DNA of 64,000 nucleotides from Aedes albopictus (taxonomy: Eukaryota > Arthropoda > Insecta > Diptera > Culicidae), in NCBI RefSeq assembly GCF_035046485.1, contig NC_085137.1:9688252-9752251 (forward strand), given 5' to 3'. Positions 44,204 through 54,200 of this stretch are shown here, piece by piece (position 1 is the stretch's first letter; each line of letters starts with the position of its first letter). The position numbers and the translations under genes were made by a program. The notes under the pieces were generated by a model. The model was not told the origin of the DNA. It saw only the letters and a program-made list of their open reading frames with translations, and searched no databases.

Positions 44204-44466
44204 TCACCTGCTCGTTGGAGTGGTACTTCCCTGTGCTCACTTGGCTGACCTACGACCACGTGTTCGACCGTGACCAAACGATGTGCGTCTAATATCGTCC
44301 GGAAAGGTGCGGAAAGTGTCCGTTGTTCTGGAACTGCCTGGAAGTCCGACGAAGGATCCTAATGGGCGTCCAAAGCCCCGAAGTGCGACGATTCCACTCG
44401 AATAGTGGGATGACTGGCAGGCGAAACCCACGCTAACCTCCAAAGTCGATTATCCGCAGCCGAAAT

Positions 44467-44484
44467 TCCCGGGTTTCGGCACCA
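44467..44484 (-). other. Primer-binding site, tRNA-Phe type
   Basis: On the plus strand TCCCGGGTTTCGGCACCA equals the 3' terminal 18 nt of insect tRNA-Phe including CCA. It lies 5 nt from the 5' LTR, the normal position for the minus-strand DNA primer. The tRNA identity is from memory of the Drosophila sequence. Confidence 0.8.
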
Positions 44485-44489
44485 AACAA

Positions 44490-44908
44490 TGTTGGGGAAC
44501 TTACTGCGGCCGATGAGGGGAAAAGGATAGCGCTGACGAAACTGGGTTTCTGATTTCTTCCGGATTAGTCCCAGAAAAACACTCGCGGAGTCGAAATTAA
44601 TTAGACTGAATAAACTTTTGCACTTTCACTTTATTTGCGATAATCGAGTTACAACGCGACGAGATAATTTTAACACGTCCGTTTCACGAGGGGTTGAGAT
44701 CACGACTGACTTTTACAATTCTGAATCTAGCAAATATCCATCTTCTAAAACGATCGGTTTTAAAAGAGAGGGCTGAGAATGAGTTCTCTAGCGGAAGTTC
44801 ATCTGATCTAGCTAATACAACAATACAAATTGTCAAACAAATACAAATGGGAAATAATTTTGAATAGGGTTACACATCGATCGGTAATTTTACTAATTTA
44901 CGTTAACA
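44490..44908 (-). repeat. 5' LTR of the BEL element
   Basis: 419 bp, with the same sequence as 38177-38595 by eye. It would supply the promoter for the minus-strand transcript. Confidence 0.93.
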
Positions 44909-45009
44909 AGGGGTTTGTTTCAAAATGCAGTTACGCCCTTTTGAAATGTTGGTGCCGATATGATATTCCAATAGTGCAGTAATATATGACTGGCATATAA
45001 CTGCGATCA

Positions 45010-47490
45010 AGAGAGTTGGCTCAGTGTAGTTAGCTATGCTTATTGCTGACTGTCGCAGAGAACTAAAACCGGTCCAACGTTGCTGAATTCAGATCGAAGA
45101 TTTCGCCACCACATGGCTTCTTGAATGCTTCGGGAAAGAGCCATATACTCCGCAAGACGAAAGAGCCACTGTCGGTTGCTTCTTCACGTTCCAGGCTATT
45201 GCTGCTCCCTGTAGCGTAAAAACATATCCACTGGTCGATCTGCGGCTATCAGGATTTCCACCCGAATCAGCATCGCTATATCCTTTCAGCTCATCGGTTG
45301 GACTCCTACTATACTCCAACTTCTTTGTCGCTGTTCCCTTAATGTATCGGAAAATTCGCTTGACTGCTTCCCAATGTAGCTTTCCTGGGTTCGATGAAAA
45401 CTGACTCACGGCATTCACCGCAAACGCAATATCGGGTCGAGTTGTCTGTGCCACAAAAGATAAACATCCAACTGTTTCCTTGTAGGGTACGCTTCTCATC
45501 TCCATTTCTTCTTCTTCATTTTTTGGTGCCATCGATTTTTCAAGTCTATCTTCTCGTCGATTCCTCTTGATCCGAATACCAAGGCAATGAGTAGTCTGAG
45601 AAGTCCTTCATCTTGAAGTTCTGCATCAGGAATTGTTTAACCTTCTTCTTCAATCGACCATCATTCGTGAAAATCAGCAGGTCATCCACGTATATTGTTA
45701 CGAAAAGCATCGTCTCTCCATCCAGCATCCAGTCAGTCAACTGACAGGTATCAACTTGAGATCGTTGCAGACCAAACTGTCGCAGCACTTGCCGTTCCAC
45801 ACACGGCTCATGCACGGCTTGATTGTTTGAGACCGTGAAACGATTTCTTGAGCAGGCAAACCTTCTTATTTGAAACTGCAAACCCCTCTGGTTGGTCCAT
45901 ATAAATTTCCTCGCTGCCCAGCTCGCCTTGCAGGAATGCGGTAACCACGTCCATCTGGTCCACATCCAAATCGAGTTTCGTCACCACCGCTATTAAATAC
46001 CGAATTGTGGAATACCGAACTACAGGTGCACACACTTCTTCATAATCGATACCGGCTTTTTAGGAACATCCCTTAACGACTAGCCGTGCCTTGTATCGTT
46101 CCAAACGTCCATCAGGTCCACGCTGGATTGCGAAAACCAATTTGTTCCGGATAGCCTTGCGTCCTTCGGGTAGATTCGTCAATGTCCACGTCTAATTTTC
46201 GCTCAACGACGCCATATCTTCCTGCATCGTCTTGATCCAGTATTCGCGATCAGGTCACCGCATGACTTCGTCGTAGCTCTGTGTCTTCCACAAGTATCAC
46301 CGGCGGAGCAAGTCGCTGGGAGGGAATTACATCGCCAGTAAAAGAACCATACGTAATAAAATCATCACACTTGCCTGGACAAGTGCGCAGTTCTACCGCT
46401 GCGCCTCAACCTTCGTTGACTCATTTCAACTGGTCTTGATTGTTGCGGTGGGAGCGCGGGATCGGTACAGGCATCTTCAAAATCTTCAATGGACGTCTCT
46501 AACGTATCGTTTCCAGACGCTTCATCATCGTCTTTGACACCATTTGGAACAGGATTAACTGGATTTTCATCAGTCATTACGATTTCTTCAACGAAAAGTT
46601 GCATGAATTGTACCGGAAGGACGCCCTGAACACATTCTGTACTTGAACACTTTCCGTCCTCGTTGATCACTATCATGTCGCGGCTGATCTCGAACTTGTT
46701 GCTTTCTGGACAGTACACTAGATACCCTTTGGTATCCTTACAGTACCTGACAAACGTTCCTTTTGTTGCTTTAGGGTCGAACTTCTTACGCTTGACTTGA
46801 CCTTCGGTATGTGAATCGCCACACTAGCGCCAAATACTTTCATATGCCGCAAAATAGGTCTCCTTCCAGTCCAGATTTCTTCGTGAATCTTGTTTCCAAT
46901 GGCTCTTGTTGGAGACCGGTTCACCAAATATGCTGCCGTTGATATTGCCTCCGCCCAGAATCCTTCCTGCATGGGCGTATCGTTCAGCAAACCAGCAAAT
47001 GGATGCCTTCTCCGGTTCATCCTTTCAGCCGTGCCATTCTGCTCCGGAGTGTATGGGCAGGTCTTTTGATGACGAATGCCGTCCTTCTCCAGCGCTCACC
47101 GAAATTCGTTGGAAACGTATTCTTGTCCATGTCCATGTCCTGTCCATGTCCGTCCTAAGAATTTTGAGTTTTTTACCAGTTTGCCTTTCCGCCTTTGCTT
47201 GACATAATTTGAATGCCGCCAATCCCTCGCTTTTTGCCTTTAGGAAATATACGGCAACTTTCTTGCTAGCGTCGTCCACAAACGTGATAAAATACCGGCT
47301 GCCGCCGTAGGAAGACACTTCAACCGGTCCGCATATAGCGGAATGCACTAACTCAAGCAGGTCCGATGCCCTGGAATCAGTTTTCGGGAATGGTTTCCGA
47401 GCCTGCTTACCCATCAAACACGCTGTACAGCCGTCTACCTTTCCTCCTTGAAAATTTATACCGTCCGTCACGTCCTGGAGTTGCTTCAAA
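45010..47490 (-). pseudogene. Ty1/copia Pol remnant, frameshifted
   Basis: Read on the minus strand, pieces in different frames follow copia order. Integrase (47489-47025) has the Cys pair in CTACLMGKQ, but Ala stands where the first catalytic Asp is expected (HSAICGP). The integrase end and linker follow (47020-46365). RT (46035-45546) has VDQMDVVTAFLQGELGSEEI and YVDDLLIF. The RT end and RNase H (45532-45089) have RPDIAFAVNAVSQ and DADSGG. An in-frame stop near 46063 and several frame changes break it. No Gag is seen upstream and no LTRs were found. It is an old, dead copy. Confidence 0.85.
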
Positions 47491-47501
47491 CTTGTCTCAT
47501 T

Positions 47502-48300
47502 TACAGTGTGTCAAACAAATGGAAAGGTTTCATGGAGAACATATTGAGATATAATATTTTAAACATGTGTTCAAAAATCTTTTAAGTTTTACTAAAAGTT
47601 CTATAATTTTCAGAAACCTTATTCGATCTCGCTCAAAATTTTACCGATGGAGCATTAATGTATGGGTTATAATTGGTAAAAATTTCAGCGTTTTTGATTG
47701 ACGTATAAAAAAGTTATAAACATTTAAATGAAAAATAATTTTGACCAAAAAATTACTGTACGGACAATTGATGGATACACTGTAGATGTGCCATCCTTCT
47801 ATGCGAAAGCTGGATTCCGTTGGTCAGAAAAGTTCGCTCCGGTTGGTTCACTCGGTACACGCCGCCTTCTTCGCTTCCAGAAGCTTGAGGTCATCTTGAA
47901 TATACTTCTAGCTTGCTAGCAACAGGCCCATAGCCTTTAGAGAATAGCTTGTATTCGTGTGTTTTAGTGGTGGTTTGGTTGAAACTAGGATATATAATGT
48001 CGTATCAATTATCAATATATTGATGATTAACGCTAAAAATTTCATTCAATTCGGTTCACTGGTTTCCAAGATATGACAGTTCAATAATTAATTGTCTTAA
48101 AAATAGTGTTTTACCAGAACGGTTCTAACTTCGTGAAAGATTATCCAATCGAGCTCAAATTTGTACCAATGATGTACATATAATATGTTGATATATTAGA
48201 GATTTTTTTATGCACTCTATGATAAGTTACAGCTTGTTGAACTTTTTTTGTGAGAGAGGAAAAAGTTTCCTATCCCAAACATTTTGGCCATCCCCTGTAT
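47502..48300. mobile_element. Possible Tc1/mariner-derived remnant
   Basis: The left end 'acagtgtgtcaaacaaatgg' and the right end, complement 'acaggggatggccaaaatgt', resemble mosquito mariner-type termini; both abut TA. The interior is AT-rich, without a transposase. The ends match each other only loosely. Confidence 0.35.
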
Positions 48301-48529
48301 TTATTCTGACAAATCTTTAACTCTATAATATTCATGGCATACTATGGTTTTATTTTTGCTCAGTCTTCCAACAAATAAAATACCTTCCGATCATCTGAAC
48401 ACAGTTTTTGCCTCTTATTTTGTCTCAGACAGAAATTCACCATTTTAAAACAGTCGTTATATGTGTAAGCAAAGCTCTGACCGAAATTATCATTTAAATT
48501 ACCCTAAAATTGTACAAAAAAGCAATGAC

Positions 48530-48695
48530 CCGGATAAATTGACAAACGCAAATGCAAATTGTAACAAGGACAAGGACGATAGACAATTTTTCCCTTGAAA
48601 AAGGCCAAAACCCATGGCCGAAACGTCGGGTAGAATAAAATAAATCGTCGTAAATTAAGACTGAGATAGCCGTTTCTACGCAATATAGATATGCA
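48530..48695 (+). repeat. Possible non-LTR or Penelope-like 3' end
   Basis: The motif 'ggccgaaacgtcgggtagaa' preceding an A-rich 'taaaataaat' resembles 3' tails of target-primed retroelements. It lies just before a LINE coding remnant; whether the two belong together is unclear. Confidence 0.3.
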
Positions 48696-48814
48696 TTTTT
48701 CCAATCCAACGTGGAGAGGACCAACGCGCCCTTGGAGTTTTCGAACGGAAGGTGTTGCGTACTATAGATATATCTACAGCAGAGTGCATATGGAAGACGT
48801 GACTTGAAGAAGGC

Positions 48815-49112
48815 GAATGAACCACGAGCTGCATCAGCTGCTGAGAGAACCAATCGTTGTCCACACCGCGAAATTCGAGAGGCTACGGTGGACGGGTCAC
48901 GTCATCAGGATGTCGTATAGCAACCCGACTAAAATGATTCTCGAGAGTCATCCGACCAGTACAAGAAGACGTTGTACGCAGCGAGCTAAGTGGGTCGACC
49001 AAGTGCAGGACGATCTGCGGACCTACGCAGAGTGCGGAACTGGATACACACAGCCATGGACCGAGTGGAATGGAGACGCCTACTATGTACAGCAGAGGCC
49101 ACCCAGGCTTTA
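48815..49112 (+). pseudogene. LINE reverse transcriptase C-terminal fragment
   Basis: The frame gives RLRWTGHVIRM, then AKWVDQVQDDL and a Trp-rich end, the typical tail of LINE-type reverse transcriptases (R-L-R-W-x-G-H-V...W-x-D-x-V-x-x-D-L). Only the last ~95 codons remain, as usual for 5'-truncated copies. An in-frame stop lies just upstream near 48806. Confidence 0.75.
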
Positions 49113-49213
49113 GTCTGATCGGTAAGGTAAGTATGCTTTTTTTTCAGTAACTAATATACAATTAAAAATTTCTTCCTCATTGTACATTTGAAGTTATTAG
49201 ATGCTAACGAGTT

Positions 49214-49629
49214 TTTATTCTTTATCACTTAACCTAATTTACAGCTCTATTGTCTACGTGAGCAATTTCAATTGACAGCTGCACTTACATTTTTTTGTAC
49301 AGCGCCTAGATTCTATTCTACTTTATCGAACTGGTTGCGCTGCTTTCACTTTTTCTACTTTATACCTAGTAGAATGATGAGCACAATGATGATGATGGGT
49401 GGCCGTTGTTCCTTTCCAGTTCGATTGGGGGTCCATTATGAGTAGCAGTTCGCCGATGTCCAAGTATCCGGGTCCGTTTGAGCCATGGGGCTCAGAAAGG
49501 GTCAGTGTCAGTTGCTCTCGGGGTAAAAGCAACTGACGAAAAATTGCAAGTGCCGGAGCTGGGAATCAAACCCATGACCATCCGCATATGAAGCGAACGT
49601 GTGACCAACTACGCCACGGGCCCCGGTAT
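49214..49629 (-). mobile_element. Full-length tRNA-derived SINE with 13-bp target duplication
   Basis: On the minus strand the head reads TGGCGTAGTTGGT (A box) and GGGTTTGATTCCC (B box), followed by a ~300-bp body. ATGCTAACGAGTT occurs at 49201-49213 and 49630-49642, an exact 13-bp duplication typical of LINE-mediated insertion. It has no coding capacity. Its body differs from the Feilai-like copy at 16190. Confidence 0.8.
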
Positions 49630-49642
49630 ATGCTAACGAGTT

Positions 49643-50303
49643 ATAGTAAAAATTTCAGCTTTATCGGAGCATAGGTTACGGAGACATCAATGTAACCTAG
49701 TTTCGTTTCAAACGGAATAAATTTCTTCTCAAACGATAACGATCTGCGCTGTTGACCACAGACTACTGAGTCATATCTTTATTGCCCTCTATTCAGAATA
49801 ATCAACTTACTAGCTGCTCAAAATGAAAACAAAAAACAATTATAAAAATCCCACGGAACGGAGTTACTATCGTAAACTGTTTATTTACGGGTCATTGTTC
49901 GCAGTTCTTTTACGGGTCTCTACATGCATCCCAAAGTTGGGGCATTTTCTTCGCTTCCTTAGGCGATGATCACGCGATCATAACGCTGAGCACGTGTTCC
50001 GGTTAGGGGTATTGTTCTCGCAGCAGGTCAATCCCACGAGTTTCCAGAGGCTGCTTCCAAATCATGTTGTGGTGATAAGATGTGTCAGTAACTGTTGGAT
50101 GAATCACTCTTAACAAATGGAAGCTGTTGTGAGCAAAGTTCGGAGGATGAACTCTGAATCTTGATCTCTTATCTTTTCGTGGATTGAAAGGAGGATGACA
50201 GCGAAGTTGGGAAATTGACGCTCGGCTACGAACAAACTCCATTCAATAGGTACAACAACATAAACTGCAACTTACAGCCATGCTTACTATGATGGGTTGT
50301 CTT
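49643..50303. other. No gene recognised
   Basis: AT-rich sequence with no supported coding region. The open stretch 50003-50242 (minus) has no recognised similarity. Confidence 0.35.
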
Positions 50304-50709
50304 CAGTGAAGAGAATTGTCAGACAAAAGAGGCACAAAACAAGCAACAAAGAAGACGCAGCGTTTACTCTTTATCCCAACTGGTAACAGATAATGACATG
50401 ATCTCGAAAATTTTTGTTGCAGACAAAACGGAACCTGAATTTGTTGCGTACTTTTCAACTCGTGAATAATCAATTATAACCAACCCAAAATCGAAACTTT
50501 TTGATGATACATCTTCAGCAGCGTTGCAGTGTTTACCTACTCGAAGTTACCGCACGAAAATCACAATGCAAGCCTTAAAAATCTCTAAACTCGTGGTGCA
50601 CGATCTTTGTCCTATTCTGTTCAAGTTGGGACAAACCTATGTCGCATTGGATAGTTCAGGTCGCGACATTGTCGTTATTGTTGCGCGATGGTTGAATTTT
50701 GATTCACTG
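50304..50709. mobile_element. hAT-type MITE, copy 2
   Basis: It aligns with 24812-25224 along its whole length (for example 'ataatgacatgatctcgaaa'). The ends are CAGTGAA/TTCACTG. GTTGTCTT flanks both sides at 50296-50303 and 50710-50717, an exact 8-bp duplication in non-repetitive sequence. The family is non-autonomous. Confidence 0.88.
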
Positions 50710-50905
50710 GTTGTCTTACATTTTAAAACTGTTAAACGATCTTCTGATCTATTTCGGTCTAAACTAAACATATTTCCGGAAAACTACAAAGCTATGTAGG
50801 TAATTTCGTAAAAACATCTGTGAAGCTGTATTTTTTTTTTTAACAATTTTTCCAAAATGTTTCTTTCAATCAAATAAAATCGAATTGTGGTGGGTTCTTA
50901 TCTAT

Positions 50906-50911
50906 TTTATT
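50906..50911 (-). terminator. Candidate polyadenylation signal of the LRP11-like gene
   Basis: AATAAA on the minus strand lies about 190 nt after the stop codon at 51101. Confidence 0.5.
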
Positions 50912-51100
50912 GTGTAACCTAAAATCTCTTCTACACGTGGCTGGAATAAAGCAAAAATCATACCTTATACAATTCTCAGTCAAAAGATGCCTCACATAAA
51001 TAGTAGAACATAACTCCAATGCAAACCAAATGTCAAAATAAAAGCATTCAATCAATCTTACTACTCAAGCGACTGCCCTGCAGCCATCATCCTACGCGTC

Positions 51101-51234
51101 CTAGAGGTACATCCCGTTCACCAGAAAGTCGGCATCGTGCGCGTACGAGCCCTTGCCCTGTCTTCGGATCCTCCTGCGGGCAACCTTCATCCGGCATCCG
51201 ATCAGGATGGCCAACGCCGCCGTCAGAATGGCTC
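51101..51234 (-). CDS. LRP11-like exon 5: transmembrane end and cytoplasmic tail
   Basis: The acceptor CTTACAG lies just before 51234. The G from exon 4 plus GA gives Gly. It encodes AILTAALAILIGCRMKVARR, then a basic tail to VNGMYL and TAG at 51103-51101. The junction falls within the membrane helix. Confidence 0.9.
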
Positions 51235-54200
51235 CTGTAAGGATTCTTGCATTAGACACCCACGATCACGATTCCATGTCGAGACAATCTTACCCAAAGT
51301 CAACGAAAGGACCGCTCCGCCTGGCCGTTCCGCTTGCCCATCGTGATCGGCAAACTCGATCTCCAGATCGGTGCGCAGCATTTTCAGGTGTTCGTGCACC
51401 GGTGGCATGTGGCCTTCGCTCTCGTGGACGGCCTTGTCCTTCTTGGCCGTTTTCGATTTCCGCTTCTTGTGCTCCTCGTCGTGTTGGTGTTGGTGGTGGT
51501 GTTTCCGCGGTTTCTTCTTCTGCTGAGGTGGTTCCGGTTTCTCCGGTTCTTCCTGGTCTTCGTTGGAGGGCTTTTCCGGATACTGCTGTTCGTCGTAGGA
51601 TTCGTATTCTTCGGAGGACTTTCCGGATATGTGGTTTTCGGAATTCTTAGTCGTTTCGGCGTTCTGGGGAAGGGACTTGGGTTCGGAGACCACCGGAGTG
51701 GCCGCCGCTTGGGGTTGGGGTGGGGATGGAGGATTTGAGGGGATTGTCTGAATCGGTTGAAGCTGGGTGACGTCCGGTTGGTGTTGAGGAGGTGGTTGAA
51801 CGTACTGTTCTTGAGGAACCTGCTGGGATTGTGACCACATGGGGCGTTGAGGTGGCGACATGCGAGGGTCGTTCCACTGCGATCCCGGTTGGAAGCTGTC
51901 GGGAATAGGCATGTAAGGGTTGTTTCGTGGGATGTTGGGAACGTAACTGGTTTCAGGGAACTGGTACTGCGCAGCAGCTGCATTGTTGGAGGATAGTTGC
52001 AGTCCTCCTTTATGGTTGAAGATTCGACTATCTGCAGTGTCTGAAACGAAATATAACGAAACGTACAGAACATAATTTTTGGTGGTACTTCAGCAAGAGT
52101 TCTTGAAAACCCAGGTAACAATTTGATGCTGTACAAACGTTTCTCCAACTATTTTAAATCAGCCATCATTTGAACAAAAGCTGAGTACAAGAGGTACAAT
52201 CCTTTATTCAGCTACTAAACATTTAATTTTGGTGATTTTATTCAACCTTTGGCTGATTTGAGGTTCTTTGAAAGGCTGTTTTAAGGCTAAAAATGCGCTT
52301 AATCAGTAATCAATTGAATTTATCAATAATTATTGTGTAAAAATAAAAATATAAATACTTTCGTAAGCCTATTTTTCCATTAGCTGCTTTTTAGACACGA
52401 ATGCCAACTTATTTGGTAAAGTGTCTTTAATAAAATATAATAATAATAATAATTAGCTGCTTCTATTTCTAGAGAAGATGTTTCGAAATCTGTGGGAAAA
52501 CTGGGAATCAAACTCGGACCTCTTGAGTCCTCTAGTCACTCAACTTTGTACCTACACCACACACAATTGTATACGTATCCTCGAAAACAAGAGCGTTACT
52601 CGTTGTGTCTGAATAGTCAAGAACATAAGTTGAACTAAGCTTGGATTAAGGCTGAAAAAGCGATGTGGACTTCACGAAAACATGCTTGGGTCAGCTGTCA
52701 AAAAATGTTTGATTAAAGGTTGAACAACAGATGATTAATTCTGCATGGTGGTGTATGCTTCAAAGCTGGTTACACAGATGACGAATATACTATTCAACTT
52801 GATATTCAGCCATCTGTGAATTGCTGATTAAAGAGGTTGAATAAGCCATACTTCGGACCAATATGCAGCTGACATTGTTTTCAGTCACTGACACCATTAG
52901 CCAGCCACTGTTCAGCTGATATTCTCACTGTTTGTGCTTAATACTAAGCTGTATGCGCTTAATATTAAGCTTTGAAACTGCCTTTCAGAGAACCTCAAAT
53001 CAGCCGAAGGTTGAATAAAATCGTCAAAATTAGATGTTTAGGAGCTAAATAAAGGATTGTACCCCTTGTGCTCAGCTTTTGTTCAAATGAAGGCTGATTT
53101 AAAAAAGTTGGAGGAACGTTTGTACACCATCAAATTGTTACCTGGGTTGTGGAGAAATTATGCAGACAAAAAAGTAGAACATTCGGATTGCTGTTGAAAT
53201 TTCTTGCGTGATACCTTAAGGGGCCATTCATAAACCACGTAGACCAAAATTTGAGCATCTCAGAACCCCCCTCCCCCCTGCCCTGCTGAATAGGCCGTCA
53301 CTTATTTTGTAAAAACTAGAGAAGTTGATCGTTTTAGCTTAAAAATGATCGTCTCAAATATTAAAATCGGTTTCTGAAGCCTAACTGCTCCCTCAAGGGG
53401 CTTAAGTTCTCAAAAACTGTATGGGGCTAATAAACATCCCATTTTTTTCGATGAAATATCTTATTCTACCGAAACCGAAAATGTGTGAAGAATTACGATA
53501 TCTCTACTCGTATTTAAGTTATTGACATAAAATTACAGAGAAATCTATTATTGATCATTTTTTCTAGATCCCGGAAGAAACCTTCCCTATTTTGCTGAAT
53601 AACTTGTTTTTTTAGCCCCACACATTTTTTTAGAACTTTAGACCCTTAGAGGAATTATTTAGCCTTGAGATTCGGACTTGAAATTGTTACACAATAGTTT
53701 TTGACGTAGGACTACGTCTTTAATTTCTATACGAAGATACACTTTGTGAACACGAAAAATCGAGAATGTAACGAAAATATGAAAGATTACAAACGTTAAT
53801 AACTCAATAAATTATTGATAGATTTTTCGGATTTCAGCACGAATCGATGGGATTTTTTTTCTACTATACACCAAAGTTACTATTTTCTTAGCACAGCTTA
53901 GACTGACTGTATATGTCAATGGTTGCTCCTGCGTGATTGATCTGAACTGGTATGAATTTCACTGAGATCCAACTGAATAAGGAACTGGAACACTCCACTT
54001 AAGTTGCAATTTGATCAGCACATACATTTTGGATCAGTACCGGTGCCAGCCAAGTCCTTACAGTCAGTTGGGAAGGAAAGATTAGATTAGAGTGTGATGT
54101 GGTGTGATGATTGTTGCTATTAGAAACCGAGAGCACTCTGCGTCTCCACAACCAGCACGAATGGGGTATTTGTTAGTAGGGTAAGGATGTGAGATCTCGG

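Larger units (their letters stand above)
38177..44908 (-). mobile_element. Complete BEL/Pao LTR retrotransposon (6732 bp)
   Basis: Two 419-bp LTRs (38177-38595 and 44490-44908) look identical by eye. AGGGG flanks both ends (38172-38176 and 44909-44913). Reading the minus strand, the LTR begins TGTTAACG and ends CCCCAACA. Five nt inside the 5' LTR, positions 44484-44467 read TGGTGCCGAAACCCGGGA, 18 nt complementary to the 3' end of insect tRNA-Phe. A single intact ORF fills the interior. Everything needed for an autonomous element is visible, and the identical LTRs point to very recent insertion. Confidence 0.95.

Noticed and set aside
51334..51738. Plus-strand hydrophobic ORF of 134 codons
   Set aside because: It is antisense to the charged Lys/Glu/Pro stalk of the LRP11-like exon 4; the hydrophobic look is the complement of those codons.
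51384..52148. Minus-strand ORF of 254 codons
   Set aside because: It overlaps exon 4 in a different frame and crosses the splice acceptor; the spliced frame joins LDLa to the membrane helix and is clearly the real one.
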